Shown piece after piece: positions 22,387-30,370 of a DNA stretch of 35,250 bases. This DNA comes from SIG598 sp045605025. Lineage in GTDB: Bacteria > Bacillota > Clostridia > Oscillospirales > Acutalibacteraceae. A program made the position numbers and the translations under genes. Position 1 is the stretch's first letter. Every line of letters starts with the position of its first letter. The notes below the pieces were generated by a model. The model ran no database searches. It was not told the origin of the DNA and was given only the letters and a program-made list of their open reading frames with translations. The stretch covers positions 1 to 35,250 of the forward strand of contig JAZUPE010000003.1 of the NCBI GenBank assembly GCA_045605025.1, read 5' to 3'.

Positions 22387-23691
22387 TCAGGATTTGGTAT
22401 GCTGCTCGAGCACGCGTATATGCCGGTTTCTGCGGGCGGTCAGGCAGAAAGCCGCACCCAGCATTGCCAGCACAGCGAAAAACATTGCCGCGCCGGAGCC
22501 TTTGCCGCTGCCAAAACACCTGACCAGCAGGCTGCTCTGAGACTGCGCCGCCATCAGCGGCTCAAAAATGCTGTCCACCGCGAAGCCTCCAAGGAAGTAA
22601 CCCAGCGGTATGGTGAAAAACTGGAATGTATTGCGGGCGGCGTACACCCGCCCCTGTATCTCCGCGGGTACGTTAAGCCTGAGGATTGCGTCCAGATTGG
22701 TGGACATCACCGGTACCACAATCCAGCCGAGGAAACCGCCAAGGCACCATACGGGCAGTGTGCGTCCGAAGGCCAGCAGCAGGTTTTCTGATGTAAGGGA
22801 AAACAGCATTGTGCCGCAAATCACCTTCACGCGGTTTTTAGGGGCCTTCAGCGAGGAAGCCAGCAGACTTCCCGCCAGCGTGCCGATGCCGATAACAGTG
22901 TTGACTGTGCCCATCGCAGTCTCTCCGGCACCCTCGCGGGAGAGCATCATAGCGGGGAACGCCGCGTTATAGAGTGATGCCACCAGATTGACCGACGCAA
23001 GGAAAAGGATCAGATGAAAGATTCCGCGGTTATCCCGCAGATAACGCAGTCCTTCTTTTGCGGAATGCAGCAGCGATTCCTTCTTTCCGCCGGAGTCTTC
23101 CTGCTGTGGAAGACGGATAAACAGCAGAAGGCAGACAAATGCTGTGACAAAGGTCAGCAGGTCAAAGAATATCACCGCGTCCAGACCCAGAAGGCCCATT
23201 ACTGCCGTAGTGAGCACGGGCACCAGAATGGTGTTCATGGAGTTGGAGATATAGCGTATGCCGCCGACTTTCTGATAATACTTCCGCGGCAGCAGCGACG
23301 TCACAGCTACTTCGGAAGCCGGCTGCTGAACCGTATTCATCAGTCCGTTCAGCGCGTTGAGAACATACAGGTGCCAGATACACAGTGTGCCGCTCTTCAG
23401 CAGAAGCAGGGTGATCAGCGTCATGACCGCACTGAGCGTATCGCACACCAGCATGGTTTTCTTTTTGTTCCAACGGTCGCTGAGCGCGCCGGCGAAAATA
23501 CTGCACAGCACGTACGGGGCGTAGGAACAGACCATCAGCAGCGCGGTGACGAGTGCCGACCCCTCCTGACTGTATGACCAGATTACCAGCGCGTAGGCGG
23601 TCATGGCGCTGCCCAGTGCGGAAAAGGACTGGGTAAGCCACAGCAGCAGAAAGGCTTTCATTTCCTTGAGTTTTGTGTAAAAATTTTTCAT
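22387..23691 (-). CDS. MFS efflux transporter, DHA3/macrolide-efflux-like
   Basis: Integral membrane proton-coupled exporter of about 12 membrane segments, 434 residues. The N-terminus FLLLWLTQSFSALGSAMTAYAL and the loop AGALSDRWNKKKTMLVCDTLSA (MFS motif A-like, G-x-L-x-D-R-x-x-K-K) match the MFS_3/DHA3 group that includes Mef-type macrolide pumps; NVPAEIQGRVYAARN and PLGYFLGG near the C-terminus fit too. Substrate is not certain. AAGGAG precedes the ATG. A 190-base leader with a short peptide and alternative hairpins precedes the gene, which suggests drug-inducible expression. Divergent from the AraC regulator. Confidence 0.85.
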   Translation of the reverse strand: MKNFYTKLKEMKAFLLLWLTQSFSALGSAMTAYALVIWSYSQEGSALVTALLMVCSYAPYVLCSIFAGALSDRWNKKKTMLVCDTLSAVMTLITLLLLKSGTLCIWHLYVLNALNGLMNTVQQPASEVAVTSLLPRKYYQKVGGIRYISNSMNTILVPVLTTAVMGLLGLDAVIFFDLLTFVTAFVCLLLFIRLPQQEDSGGKKESLLHSAKEGLRYLRDNRGIFHLILFLASVNLVASLYNAAFPAMMLSREGAGETAMGTVNTVIGIGTLAGSLLASSLKAPKNRVKVICGTMLFSLTSENLLLAFGRTLPVWCLGGFLGWIVVPVMSTNLDAILRLNVPAEIQGRVYAARNTFQFFTIPLGYFLGGFAVDSIFEPLMAAQSQSSLLVRCFGSGKGSGAAMFFAVLAMLGAAFCLTARRNRHIRVLEQHTKS

Positions 23692-23751
23692 AAGACTTTG
23701 CTCCTTGACAAATCAGAAATAATATGATTTAATTCGTTGCGCAAAGTCCGG

Positions 23752-23810
23752 GGATAGAGCGAATCTGTCGCTCCGCGCAGCCTCTATCCTCTCAGGACCA
23801 TGCGCGGAGC
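23752..23810 (-). promoter_or_regulatory. Competing hairpins in the MFS leader (predicted attenuator)
   Basis: Hairpin B pairs GCTCCGCGCA (23770-23779) with TGCGCGGAGC (23801-23810); the latter arm lies within codons 10-14 of the leader peptide. Hairpin A pairs GAGCGA (23757-23762) with TCGCTC (23768-23773), or GGATAGAG (23752-23759) with CTCTATCC (23782-23789). A and B share 23770-23773 and exclude each other, so a ribosome stalled on the leader codons would favour A. No clear T-run follows, pointing to a translational rather than transcriptional switch. Confidence 0.5.
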
Positions 23811-23840
23811 TGCAGCCGTGCAGAGCAGAATAATGACCAT
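23784..23840 (-). CDS. Leader peptide of the MFS transporter (18 residues)
   Basis: ATG at 23840 on the - strand, preceded by GGAGGTGA (23853-23846) at ideal spacing, opens an 18-codon frame ending at TAG 23786-23784: MVIILLCTAAAPRMVLRG. It sits 90 bases before the transporter start and overlaps the first arm of a strong hairpin. The layout matches leader peptides that stall ribosomes on antibiotics (erm and mef/msr genes). The hydrophobic start (VIILL) and the RMVLR end are candidate stall segments, but no known stalling motif is matched exactly. Confidence 0.6.
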   Translation of the reverse strand: MVIILLCTAAAPRMVLRG

Positions 23841-23890
23841 ATGCGTCACCTCCGGTGAGTAATGCGGCCGCGATGAGCGACCGTATACAA

Positions 23891-23919
23891 ATAATATCAT
23901 GCAAGCATCACAAAAGCAA
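23891..23919 (-). promoter_or_regulatory. Promoter of the leader peptide-MFS unit
   Basis: On the - strand TTGCTT (23919-23914), 17-base spacer, TATTAT (23896-23891), giving a start near 23884 and about 45 bases before the leader peptide. Confidence 0.65.
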
Positions 23920-23941
23920 CCATCTGAGAGGTATATCGCCG

Positions 23942-23970
23942 TTGAAAAGATTGTGAAGATGATATATACT
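23942..23970 (+). promoter_or_regulatory. Promoter of the AraC regulator gene
   Basis: TTGAAA (23942-23947), 17-base spacer, TATACT (23965-23970). It is divergent from the MFS promoter, with 22 bases between the two -35 boxes. Confidence 0.65.
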
Positions 23971-24040
23971 AATATATAATGTAGTAAATATGGTTGTTGC
24001 CGGAAGAATAGACGGGATTACCGGCAGCAGGGGGATTTGA

Positions 24041-24994
24041 ATGAACAACAACAGAAAGATAGAATACGAAGTAGTTCCCCATCGCAAACTCAAGCACGTC
24101 CACATTTTCCTCACGGATATCACCCGCTGCGGCGTGCATATGCACAATGAGGTTGAAGTGTTTGCGGTCATCGGAGGAAAAGGCAATGCGTACGTCAACG
24201 GGAACAGTATTGCTCTGCGTCCCGGTTCGGTGCTGCTTTTCAATTCCAACGAGACCCATGGCATTGAGGGCGACGGCGGCAGCGTAATCGCTGTGGTAAT
24301 TCAGATATCCGGCAATTTCATGCAGGATTATTTTCCTCAGCTGCATAACGCCGTTTTTGAAAAAAGTCTTGCCTGTGAAAACGCTGTTGAAGATCCCGAA
24401 AAGAAACTCTGGCGCTGCCTTATCAGTGCCGCAAGGAATTATATCGCTTCCGAGGAACGCTACGAACTGCGCTGCGTATCCGATATCTGCCGTCTGATTG
24501 ATCATCTGATGGCAAAATTACCTTTTTCAATTATAAGTGAAAACGACTATCAGGCACGCAGAAATATTTCCCAGCGAATGAGCCGCATCGTTTCATATAT
24601 TGACGCCAACTATCAGTTCCCGGTCCGCCTTGCGGACGTTGCCGAGACCGAGGGTGTCACTTCCACTCATCTGTCCCACTTCTTCACCGACAACTTCGGT
24701 ATGAGCTTTCAGCAGTATCTCAATAATATCCGCTTTGAACACGCGCTGCGCCTTATGGACAATTCTGCAATGAGCATAGCCGACGTTGCGGCGGCCAGCG
24801 GATTCTCGGATACCAAATATCTGACCCGCATATGCGTGGACAGATACGAATGCAAACCGCGTGAACTTAGAGAAAAAAGAGCCTCCGGAGAAATAGCTGC
24901 GATCAACGGCGAAGGTGTCGAAAATGAACGCAGCTATACCGATGAACACAGCATGAAAATGCTCGATGAGTTTGTTCACGGTTTTGAGATATAA
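24041..24994 (+). CDS. AraC family transcriptional regulator
   Basis: 317 residues. The N-terminal half is a cupin-like sensor domain (about 25-110, with HMHNEVEVFAVIGGKGNAYVNG and LRPGSVLLFNSNETHGIEG), expected to bind a sugar. The C-terminal half is a double helix-turn-helix AraC domain (about 188-285): PVRLADVAETEGVTSTHLSH is the first HTH and MSIADVAAASGFSDTKYLTR the second, with the usual Y-E-C-K-P-R-E-L-R. An acidic tail of about 35 residues follows. GGGGGA precedes ATG 24041. It stands right before a sugar ABC operon, so it most likely activates that operon. Confidence 0.92.
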   Translation: MNNNRKIEYEVVPHRKLKHVHIFLTDITRCGVHMHNEVEVFAVIGGKGNAYVNGNSIALRPGSVLLFNSNETHGIEGDGGSVIAVVIQISGNFMQDYFPQLHNAVFEKSLACENAVEDPEKKLWRCLISAARNYIASEERYELRCVSDICRLIDHLMAKLPFSIISENDYQARRNISQRMSRIVSYIDANYQFPVRLADVAETEGVTSTHLSHFFTDNFGMSFQQYLNNIRFEHALRLMDNSAMSIADVAAASGFSDTKYLTRICVDRYECKPRELREKRASGEIAAINGEGVENERSYTDEHSMKMLDEFVHGFEI

Positions 24995-25081
24995 TCTTCA
25001 CAAAATTGTTCAAAAATAGTCGGATTGTTAACAGATTATAAAAAAGCGCAAGATAGTCTATACAATGAAACAGGATCGTCA

Positions 25082-25152
25082 TTGCAAAATATCCAAATTC
25101 AAGCATAATATAAACCGTGAGTTTTGACAGGCAAATGTGAATCGATTGTGAA
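25082..25152 (+). promoter_or_regulatory. Candidate promoter and AraC-type operator of the ABC operon
   Basis: TTGCAA (25082-25087), 16-base spacer, CATAAT (25104-25109). Shortly downstream TGTGAA occurs twice as a direct repeat with 11-base period (25136-25141 and 25147-25152), the arrangement AraC proteins often bind, although AraC activator sites are normally upstream of the promoter. If this promoter is right, the 5' leader is about 515 bases. Confidence 0.3.
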
Positions 25153-25257
25153 CAAATGCTGTTTCGCAACTTCACTCACTACCGGAAATTCATGCGTGGA
25201 AGATGGTCTTATACATAATGATAAACAGACTGTTGCTTCCATTATTCAGGTGATTGT

Positions 25258-25613
25258 CTTTGTCAGATAGACAAAGGTTCTCATAACAACCGCTACTGCG
25301 GTCTGGAAGAATCGTGCGGTCACGAGGCGGCGATCATTTCGCTTCGGGGCCGGACGATAAATCGTATCAGGTATGTTAATACTGGCTCTTGAACTCGGCG
25401 ATTCGAGTGCGGGCCGGCTTCGGAATATGGATTTCCCGTTTGGCGTGGAATCCGGCTGACATCTGCCAATGGCATTGGATATTATTGATACCAGTAACAG
25501 TGCCGGTCAGACGAAGCAAAAAACAGGCGGTCTGTGTTTCGCAGTCTGCCGGTGCCCGGAGAACTGGGGTCGGGATTCGGTATTAGCATAATTGAAACAT
25601 GGTAGAAATACCG
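25258..25613 (+). other. Long folded leader before the sugar-binding protein gene
   Basis: No gene is evident in 24995-25634. The second part holds a series of hairpins: CTTTGTC/GACAAAG (25258-25276), ACCGC/GCGGT (25289-25302), TCGTG/CACGA (25312-25325), GCGA/TCGC (25330-25342), ACGA/TCGT (25354-25365), ACTCG/CGAGT (25393-25408), GCCGG-CAGAC with GTCTG-CCGGT (25502-25553, one bulged T) and CGGTATT/AATACCG (25578-25613), the last followed by AATTTTT just before AGGAGG. It may be a regulatory mRNA leader or a separate small RNA. No known family was recognised. Confidence 0.4.
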
Positions 25614-25634
25614 TAATTTTTAGGAGGAAAAAAC

Positions 25635-27062
25635 ATGAAAAGAACACTGGCTATGCTTCTTGCTGTTCTGATGATGGGCGGTCTCGTCGCTTGCGGCGCT
25701 GACAAGCCTGTTGAGCAGCCCACCGAACCCGCTGTCTCCGACACTCAGGCCACCGAGCCCGCTCCTGTCGAGAAGCAGGTCATCAACCTCTGGTCCTTCA
25801 CCGACGAAGTTCCCAAGATGGTTGACTATTACATCTCCCAGAACCCCGAGTTCGGCGAGAAGTACGAAGTTAAGACCACCATCATCGCTACCGATGGCGG
25901 CGGATATCAGACCGCTCTGGACCAGGCTCTGGCTGCTGGCGGCGAAGATTGCCCCGACATCTACTGCGCAGAGGCTGCTTTCATCCTGAAGTACGCTCAG
26001 GGCGACGCTGCTAAGTACGCTGGCACTTACGAAGATCTCGGCATCGACGTTGCTGCCAAGACCAAGGAAGCTGACATTGCTCAGTACACCATCGACATCG
26101 CTACCCGTCCCGAGGACGGCAAGCTCGTCGGTCTGGGCTATCAGGCTACCGGTGGCGCTTTCATCTATCGCGCCTCCATCGCTGAGGAAGTCTTCGGCTC
26201 CTCTGACGCTAAGGTTGTTGAAGAAGCTATCGGTGCTGGCACCGGTAACTGGGACAAGTTCTGGGAAGCTGCTGCTGCTCTGAAGGCTGCTGGTCATCCC
26301 ATCGTTTCCGGTGACGGCGACATCTGGCACGCTGTTGAGAACAGCTCCTCTCAGGGCTGGATCAACGAGAACAACGAGCTCGTCATCGACGAGAAGCGCG
26401 CTGAGTTCTTCGGCATCTCCAAGATCCTCAAGGACAATGCCTGGCACAATGACACTCAGGACTGGACCGACGCTTGGTATGCTGATATGGCCGGTACCTC
26501 TGAGACTCCTTGCTTCGGCTTCTTCGGCCCCGCTTGGCTGATCAACTACACCATCGCTCCTCAGGCTGACAACAATCCTTCCTTCGGTGACTGGCGCGTT
26601 TGTGCTCCTCCCGTTGGCTTCTTCTGGGGCGGCACCTGGGTCCTCTCCTCTAAGGAAGCTGCTGACGTCAAGGACGGCGTTGCTGAGCTGATCGAGTGGA
26701 TCACCCTCGACTGCACCAAGGACGGTCTCCAGTATGCATGGGCCAACGGCACTGTTGACTGGGATAACGATCCTGCTACCACCACTGCTAAGGACTGTGT
26801 CGCTTCCGGCACCGTCATGGCTATGTCTGAAGGCTCCCTCGAGATCCTCGGCGGCCAGAACATGTTTGACGCTTTCGTTCCTGCTAACGCTTACGCTAAC
26901 GGTAAGTGCCTGACCCAGTACGACGAGACCATCAACGGCTTCTTCCGTGACCAGGTCCGTCAGTACACCGCTGGTGAGAAGGAACTCGAGCAGGCTGTCA
27001 TCGACTTCTGCCAGACCTGCGTTGATAACCTCGGCCTCGACATCGCTGAAGTTGAGGAGTAA
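25635..27062 (+). CDS. Sugar ABC transporter substrate-binding lipoprotein (CUT1 type)
   Basis: Extracellular lipoprotein that captures an oligosaccharide and delivers it to the two permeases downstream. Residues 1-19 are a lipoprotein signal ending in the lipobox LVAC with C20; a Thr/Pro/Glu-rich linker follows, then the solute-binding domain starting INLWSFTDEVPKMVDYYI. 475 residues, usual for the family. AGGAGG precedes ATG 25635. Codon choice is extremely biased (GCT, AAG, GTC, CTC), much more than in most neighbours, suggesting very high expression. The sugar cannot be told; a multi-domain beta-glucan or starch oligosaccharide would be typical for the niche. Confidence 0.92.
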   Translation: MKRTLAMLLAVLMMGGLVACGADKPVEQPTEPAVSDTQATEPAPVEKQVINLWSFTDEVPKMVDYYISQNPEFGEKYEVKTTIIATDGGGYQTALDQALAAGGEDCPDIYCAEAAFILKYAQGDAAKYAGTYEDLGIDVAAKTKEADIAQYTIDIATRPEDGKLVGLGYQATGGAFIYRASIAEEVFGSSDAKVVEEAIGAGTGNWDKFWEAAAALKAAGHPIVSGDGDIWHAVENSSSQGWINENNELVIDEKRAEFFGISKILKDNAWHNDTQDWTDAWYADMAGTSETPCFGFFGPAWLINYTIAPQADNNPSFGDWRVCAPPVGFFWGGTWVLSSKEAADVKDGVAELIEWITLDCTKDGLQYAWANGTVDWDNDPATTTAKDCVASGTVMAMSEGSLEILGGQNMFDAFVPANAYANGKCLTQYDETINGFFRDQVRQYTAGEKELEQAVIDFCQTCVDNLGLDIAEVEE

Positions 27063-27127
27063 TTATCAACTGTAGTATTACGCTGAGCAATCAGTAACTA
27101 CAATTGCATAACATCTAATTAACCGGA

Positions 27128-27161
27128 GGGGGTAGGTCAGCATAACAGCAGGCCTATCCCC
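27128..27161 (+). other. Stem-loop between binding protein and permease genes
   Basis: GGGGGTAGG (27128-27136) pairs with CCTATCCCC (27153-27161), one G-T wobble, 16-base loop, no T-run. Such intercistronic stem-loops protect the upstream mRNA and lower downstream expression, giving more binding protein than permease. Confidence 0.6.
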
Positions 27162-27200
27162 GTCCGTCCATCAAAACAGAAAGGGGCGCGCTCGATTCTT

Positions 27201-28175
27201 ATGAAAGCAAAACGTAAGGGTGTCAGCTACGCCAAATACGGTTATCTGTTTGTTATTCCGTTTGTCGTAGTCTACCTTATTTTCTCGCTGTATCCTACCC
27301 TTTATACTGCTCTGCTTGGTTTCACCGACAGTAAGGGTCTGGGTAACATTTCCTGGGAGTTCCTCAAGGACGATCCTTTCAAAAACTTCTCTTGGGTTCT
27401 CACCAACAAGACCTTCAAGACTTCCATCTACAACACCATCACCATCTGGCTGATGAACTTCATTCCTCAGCTTTCTCTCTCCCTGATCCTGACTGCATGG
27501 TTCACTTCTCCCCGCTGCAAGATCCGTGCTCAGGGCTTCTTTAAGGTTCTCTTCTATCTGCCCAACATCATCACTGCAGCAACCGTTGCTATTCTGTTCA
27601 ACGCTCTGTTCCAGTATCCTGTTGGTCCCGTAAATGATATGATCAAATCCTTCGGTGGCGAAGTATTCAACTTCGAGCAGAATAAAGAGTGGTCCCGTCT
27701 GCTGGTCGCCTTCATCCAGTTCTGGATGTGGTACGGCAACTCCACCATCGTCTTTATCTCTGGCGTTCTCGGCATCAACCCCGAAATCTTTGAGGCTGCG
27801 GAAATCGACGGTGCCAACGGCACTCAGACCTTCTTCCGCATTACTCTTCCCAATATCAAAACCATCATGCTGTACTCTCTGATCACCTCCCTCATCGGTG
27901 GTCTGAACATGTACGACATTCCCCAGGTCATGCGTAAGGGCGGCCCCGACAACTCTACCGTCACCGCCAGCATCTTCATCTATGGCCAGGGCTTCTCCAA
28001 TACCTATAACTACGCCCGTGCTGCAGCTGCCAGCATGATCATCTTCGTGATCGTTGCTATCTGCTCCATTGCTATCTTCTATCTGATGAGAGATAAGGAT
28101 GAGGTTGCCCAGCGCAAGGCAGAAAAGGCTGCTATCAAGGCATGGAAAAAGAAGAATAAGGAGGCGGCGAAATAA
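27201..28175 (+). CDS. Sugar ABC transporter permease (MalF-like)
   Basis: Inner-membrane half of the CUT1 translocation pore; 324 residues with six to seven membrane segments, starting KYGYLFVIPFVVVYLIFSLY. The EAA loop that docks the ATPase reads EAAEIDGANGTQTFFRITLP (about residues 196-215). The C-terminus is a Lys-rich cytoplasmic tail. ATG 27201 has AAGGGG 14 bases upstream, an unusually long spacing. The stop shares one base with the next start (TAATG), so the permeases are coupled. No ATPase gene follows; a shared MsmX-type ATPase elsewhere is expected. Confidence 0.93.
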   Translation: MKAKRKGVSYAKYGYLFVIPFVVVYLIFSLYPTLYTALLGFTDSKGLGNISWEFLKDDPFKNFSWVLTNKTFKTSIYNTITIWLMNFIPQLSLSLILTAWFTSPRCKIRAQGFFKVLFYLPNIITAATVAILFNALFQYPVGPVNDMIKSFGGEVFNFEQNKEWSRLLVAFIQFWMWYGNSTIVFISGVLGINPEIFEAAEIDGANGTQTFFRITLPNIKTIMLYSLITSLIGGLNMYDIPQVMRKGGPDNSTVTASIFIYGQGFSNTYNYARAAAASMIIFVIVAICSIAIFYLMRDKDEVAQRKAEKAAIKAWKKKNKEAAK

Positions 28176-29041
28176 TGGCAGCACCTACTGGAATCGTTGG
28201 TAGAAAAAGAACAAGCACCGGCATGATGATTCTCATCTATTTCGTGTGCATTTTCCTCGCTCTGCTGAGCATCTTCCCCTTCCTTATCATGATCGTTAAC
28301 TCGACCAGAAGCACCGTTGAGATTCAGGCTCATGCCGTTTCTCTCGTCCCTTCAAAGTATGTCTTTGATAACATCGATATCCTTACTTCCAAGGATATGT
28401 TCGTTCCCTGGAGAGGCTTCCTGAACTCTGCCATCATCTCTACCGGTGTCACTGTTCTCGGTCTGTACTTCTCCACCCTGACTGCTTTTGCTGTTGTTGC
28501 ATATCAGTGGAAGCTCCGCAATGCCTTCTACGGCTTCATCATCGCTGTTATGATGCTGCCCTCTCAGCTTTCTGGTATCGGTTTCGTTCAGTTCATGTAT
28601 CAGCTCAAGATGACCAACAATCTGCTTGCTCTGATCATTCCCTCCATCGCAGCTCCTGCAACTGTATTCTTCATGAGACAGTTCATGGTATCCTCTCTGC
28701 CCATGGAGATTCTCCAGTCTGCCCGTGTTGACGGCGCTGGCGAATTCAGAACCTTCAACCAGATCGTTCTTCCCATCATGAAGCCCGCTCTGGCTACTCA
28801 GGCTATCTTCAGCTTCGTTGGTTCCTGGAACCAGCTGTTCATGCCTCAGGTTCTGCTCACCGAGAAGACCAAGTACACCATGCCCATCATGATCTCCCTC
28901 CTCAGAGGCGATATCTATAAGGTTGAGTACGGTGCAATCTATGCCGGTTGTCTCCTGACCGCACTTCCCCTCATCATTGTTTATCTGATCCTCTCCAAGT
29001 ACATCATCGCTGGTGTTGCTCTGGGCGGCGTTAAGGGTTAA
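28175..29041 (+). CDS. Sugar ABC transporter permease (MalG-like)
   Basis: Second half of the CUT1 pore; 288 residues, six membrane segments beginning MMILIYFVCIFLALLSIFPF. The EAA loop reads QSARVDGAGEFRTFNQIVLP (about 182-201). The C-terminal KYIIAGVALGGVKG is the classical end of MalG-type proteins. The start ATG overlaps the stop of the previous gene by one base. It is followed 5 bases later by the YesL-like gene in the same operon. Confidence 0.93.
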   Translation: MAAPTGIVGRKRTSTGMMILIYFVCIFLALLSIFPFLIMIVNSTRSTVEIQAHAVSLVPSKYVFDNIDILTSKDMFVPWRGFLNSAIISTGVTVLGLYFSTLTAFAVVAYQWKLRNAFYGFIIAVMMLPSQLSGIGFVQFMYQLKMTNNLLALIIPSIAAPATVFFMRQFMVSSLPMEILQSARVDGAGEFRTFNQIVLPIMKPALATQAIFSFVGSWNQLFMPQVLLTEKTKYTMPIMISLLRGDIYKVEYGAIYAGCLLTALPLIIVYLILSKYIIAGVALGGVKG

Positions 29042-29046
29042 GTTCT

Positions 29047-29685
29047 ATGCAAAGGTTTTTTGATTCTCCGCTTGGCAATCTCCTGCGTGTGCTGGGCGAT
29101 TTGCTTCTGGTGAATCTGCTTTGTATATTTACTAGCCTGCCTGTGATTACGTTGGGTGCGTCAGTAAGTGCAATGTATGCCGTGCTGATGAAGATGGTTC
29201 GCGGAGAAACCGTCATGGTTACCCGCACATTCTTTAAGAATTTCAAAGAGAATTTCCTTAAGGCAACAGCTATCTGGCTGATCTTCCTTCTGCTGGCGTT
29301 CGTAGCTTACGTGGACGCAAAGTTTGCTCTCACATTTGAGGGTGCTATCCGTAACGTATATCTTGTCTCTGCAACAATAATTGTTATTATCGGAATCACC
29401 ATAATGACTATGGGCATAATTCAGATGTCCACCTATGAGAATACATTAAAGAATTATCTCAAGAATTCTTTTTTGCTGGCAGCGTGCGCGCCCGGTTGGC
29501 TGATTCTCGCGTGGGCTGTATGGGTTCTGGAGATTCTGGCGCTTGTTGTTCTGCGTGACTATATTATTACTTATGGATTTATTCTGCTCATGTGGGGCAT
29601 ATCTGCACCGGCTTACGGTACAGCGTTCTTTATAAATAAGATCTTCACAAAGGTCGAAAACGCACAGGCAAAACAGACAACTTAA
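29047..29685 (+). CDS. YesL-like (DUF624) membrane protein
   Basis: 212-residue membrane protein with five to six hydrophobic segments. The N-terminus FFDSPLGNLLRVLGDLLLVNLL and then SLPVITLGASVSAMYAVLMKM are the signature of the YesL/DUF624 family, which is found next to CUT1 sugar transporters in Firmicutes; the molecular role is unknown. It starts 5 bases after the second permease gene with only a weak AAGGG site inside that gene's end, consistent with translational coupling. The C-terminus is Lys/Gln-rich. Last gene of the operon, followed by a terminator. Confidence 0.85.
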   Translation: MQRFFDSPLGNLLRVLGDLLLVNLLCIFTSLPVITLGASVSAMYAVLMKMVRGETVMVTRTFFKNFKENFLKATAIWLIFLLLAFVAYVDAKFALTFEGAIRNVYLVSATIIVIIGITIMTMGIIQMSTYENTLKNYLKNSFLLAACAPGWLILAWAVWVLEILALVVLRDYIITYGFILLMWGISAPAYGTAFFINKIFTKVENAQAKQTT

Positions 29686-29691
29686 TTCAAA

Positions 29692-29738
29692 TATACAAAC
29701 CCGGATCTGAATTATCTGATCCGGGTTTGTTGTATATA
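29692..29738 (+). terminator. Terminator of the ABC operon
   Basis: CAAACCCGGATC (29696-29707) pairs perfectly with GATCCGGGTTTG (29718-29729), then TTGTATATAT; flanking TATA bases extend the stem. Weak T-run but strong stem. Confidence 0.75.
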
Positions 29739-30300
29739 TAACCGCGCGTCTAACGCTTTGTACAGGAATTTGGATACCAGCCGAAGTCAGCTGAAGAATC
29801 ACTGAAAAGCGAAAGAATATCCATTAATAACAATCAAGTTGAAGACAGTGCAGGACATGCTCGAAAAAGCCTATGATTTCACGATAGAGGCTTGATAATC
29901 AAATAGGTAGACCAGGAGACTTGGCAGGATGGACAGAACGTAATACGCGCAAAATTTGAAGAGATTATGATGACTGCACAGTGATATAAAGGGTTAGAAA
30001 CAGTAATTTGCACTTGACTATGTGCTGACAATCCGAAGATTATGCGGTAGATTATCAGCGACGATGGCGCATCGCCAGTGATTCCGACGCTTGCGTCCGA
30101 CTTGGTCTTGAACGATGCTAAGGTTACTGATTGATCGCAGTCTTCGCGGATGCCACGAAAGGTATTTCCCAAAAAACTTACACGGGTTCTCACCAAACTC
30201 AAAATCCAGCGTTGCCATCCAGATTAGTCCAACATTGTGGTGCGGGTGTTCATAACGTAACTAAACAAAAATGTTGATACATCGGCAGTAATACACATAT
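29739..30300. other. Unassigned 560-base stretch
   Basis: All + frames are broken by stops every few dozen codons. Two short - strand frames exist near 29879-30218 without ribosome binding sites and with no recognisable motif. GACGC-TT-GCGTC (near 30086) and GATG-GCG-CATC (near 30064) are small palindromes. Base composition differs from the sugar operon. It may be a decayed gene or the left part of the mobile island; I cannot name it. Confidence 0.3.
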
Positions 30301-30361
30301 TCCTCGTTCACACATTTGATGATTAGCCAATTAAACGATAAAATATTAGTGGAAACGAGGA
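30301..30361 (+). promoter_or_regulatory. Promoter flanked by an inverted repeat, small-gene cluster
   Basis: TTGATG (30316-30321), 17-base spacer, TAAAAT (30339-30344). The arms TCCTCGTT (30301-30308) and AACGAGGA (30354-30361) flank it; the right arm covers the Shine-Dalgarno of the first gene. Could be a repressor site pair. Confidence 0.5.
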
Positions 30362-30370
30362 GACATGATT

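Noticed and set aside
23713..23904. 63-codon - strand frame across the MFS leader
   Set aside because: It begins at the promoter, lacks a ribosome site and conflicts with the well-formed 18-codon leader frame.
25389..25586. 65-codon frame in the leader of the sugar operon
   Set aside because: No ribosome site, no domain, and it runs across the folded RNA segments.
29879..30218. Two - strand frames of 66 and 107 codons
   Set aside because: No start signals, overlap each other in different frames, and no recognisable motif; kept only as part of the unassigned stretch.
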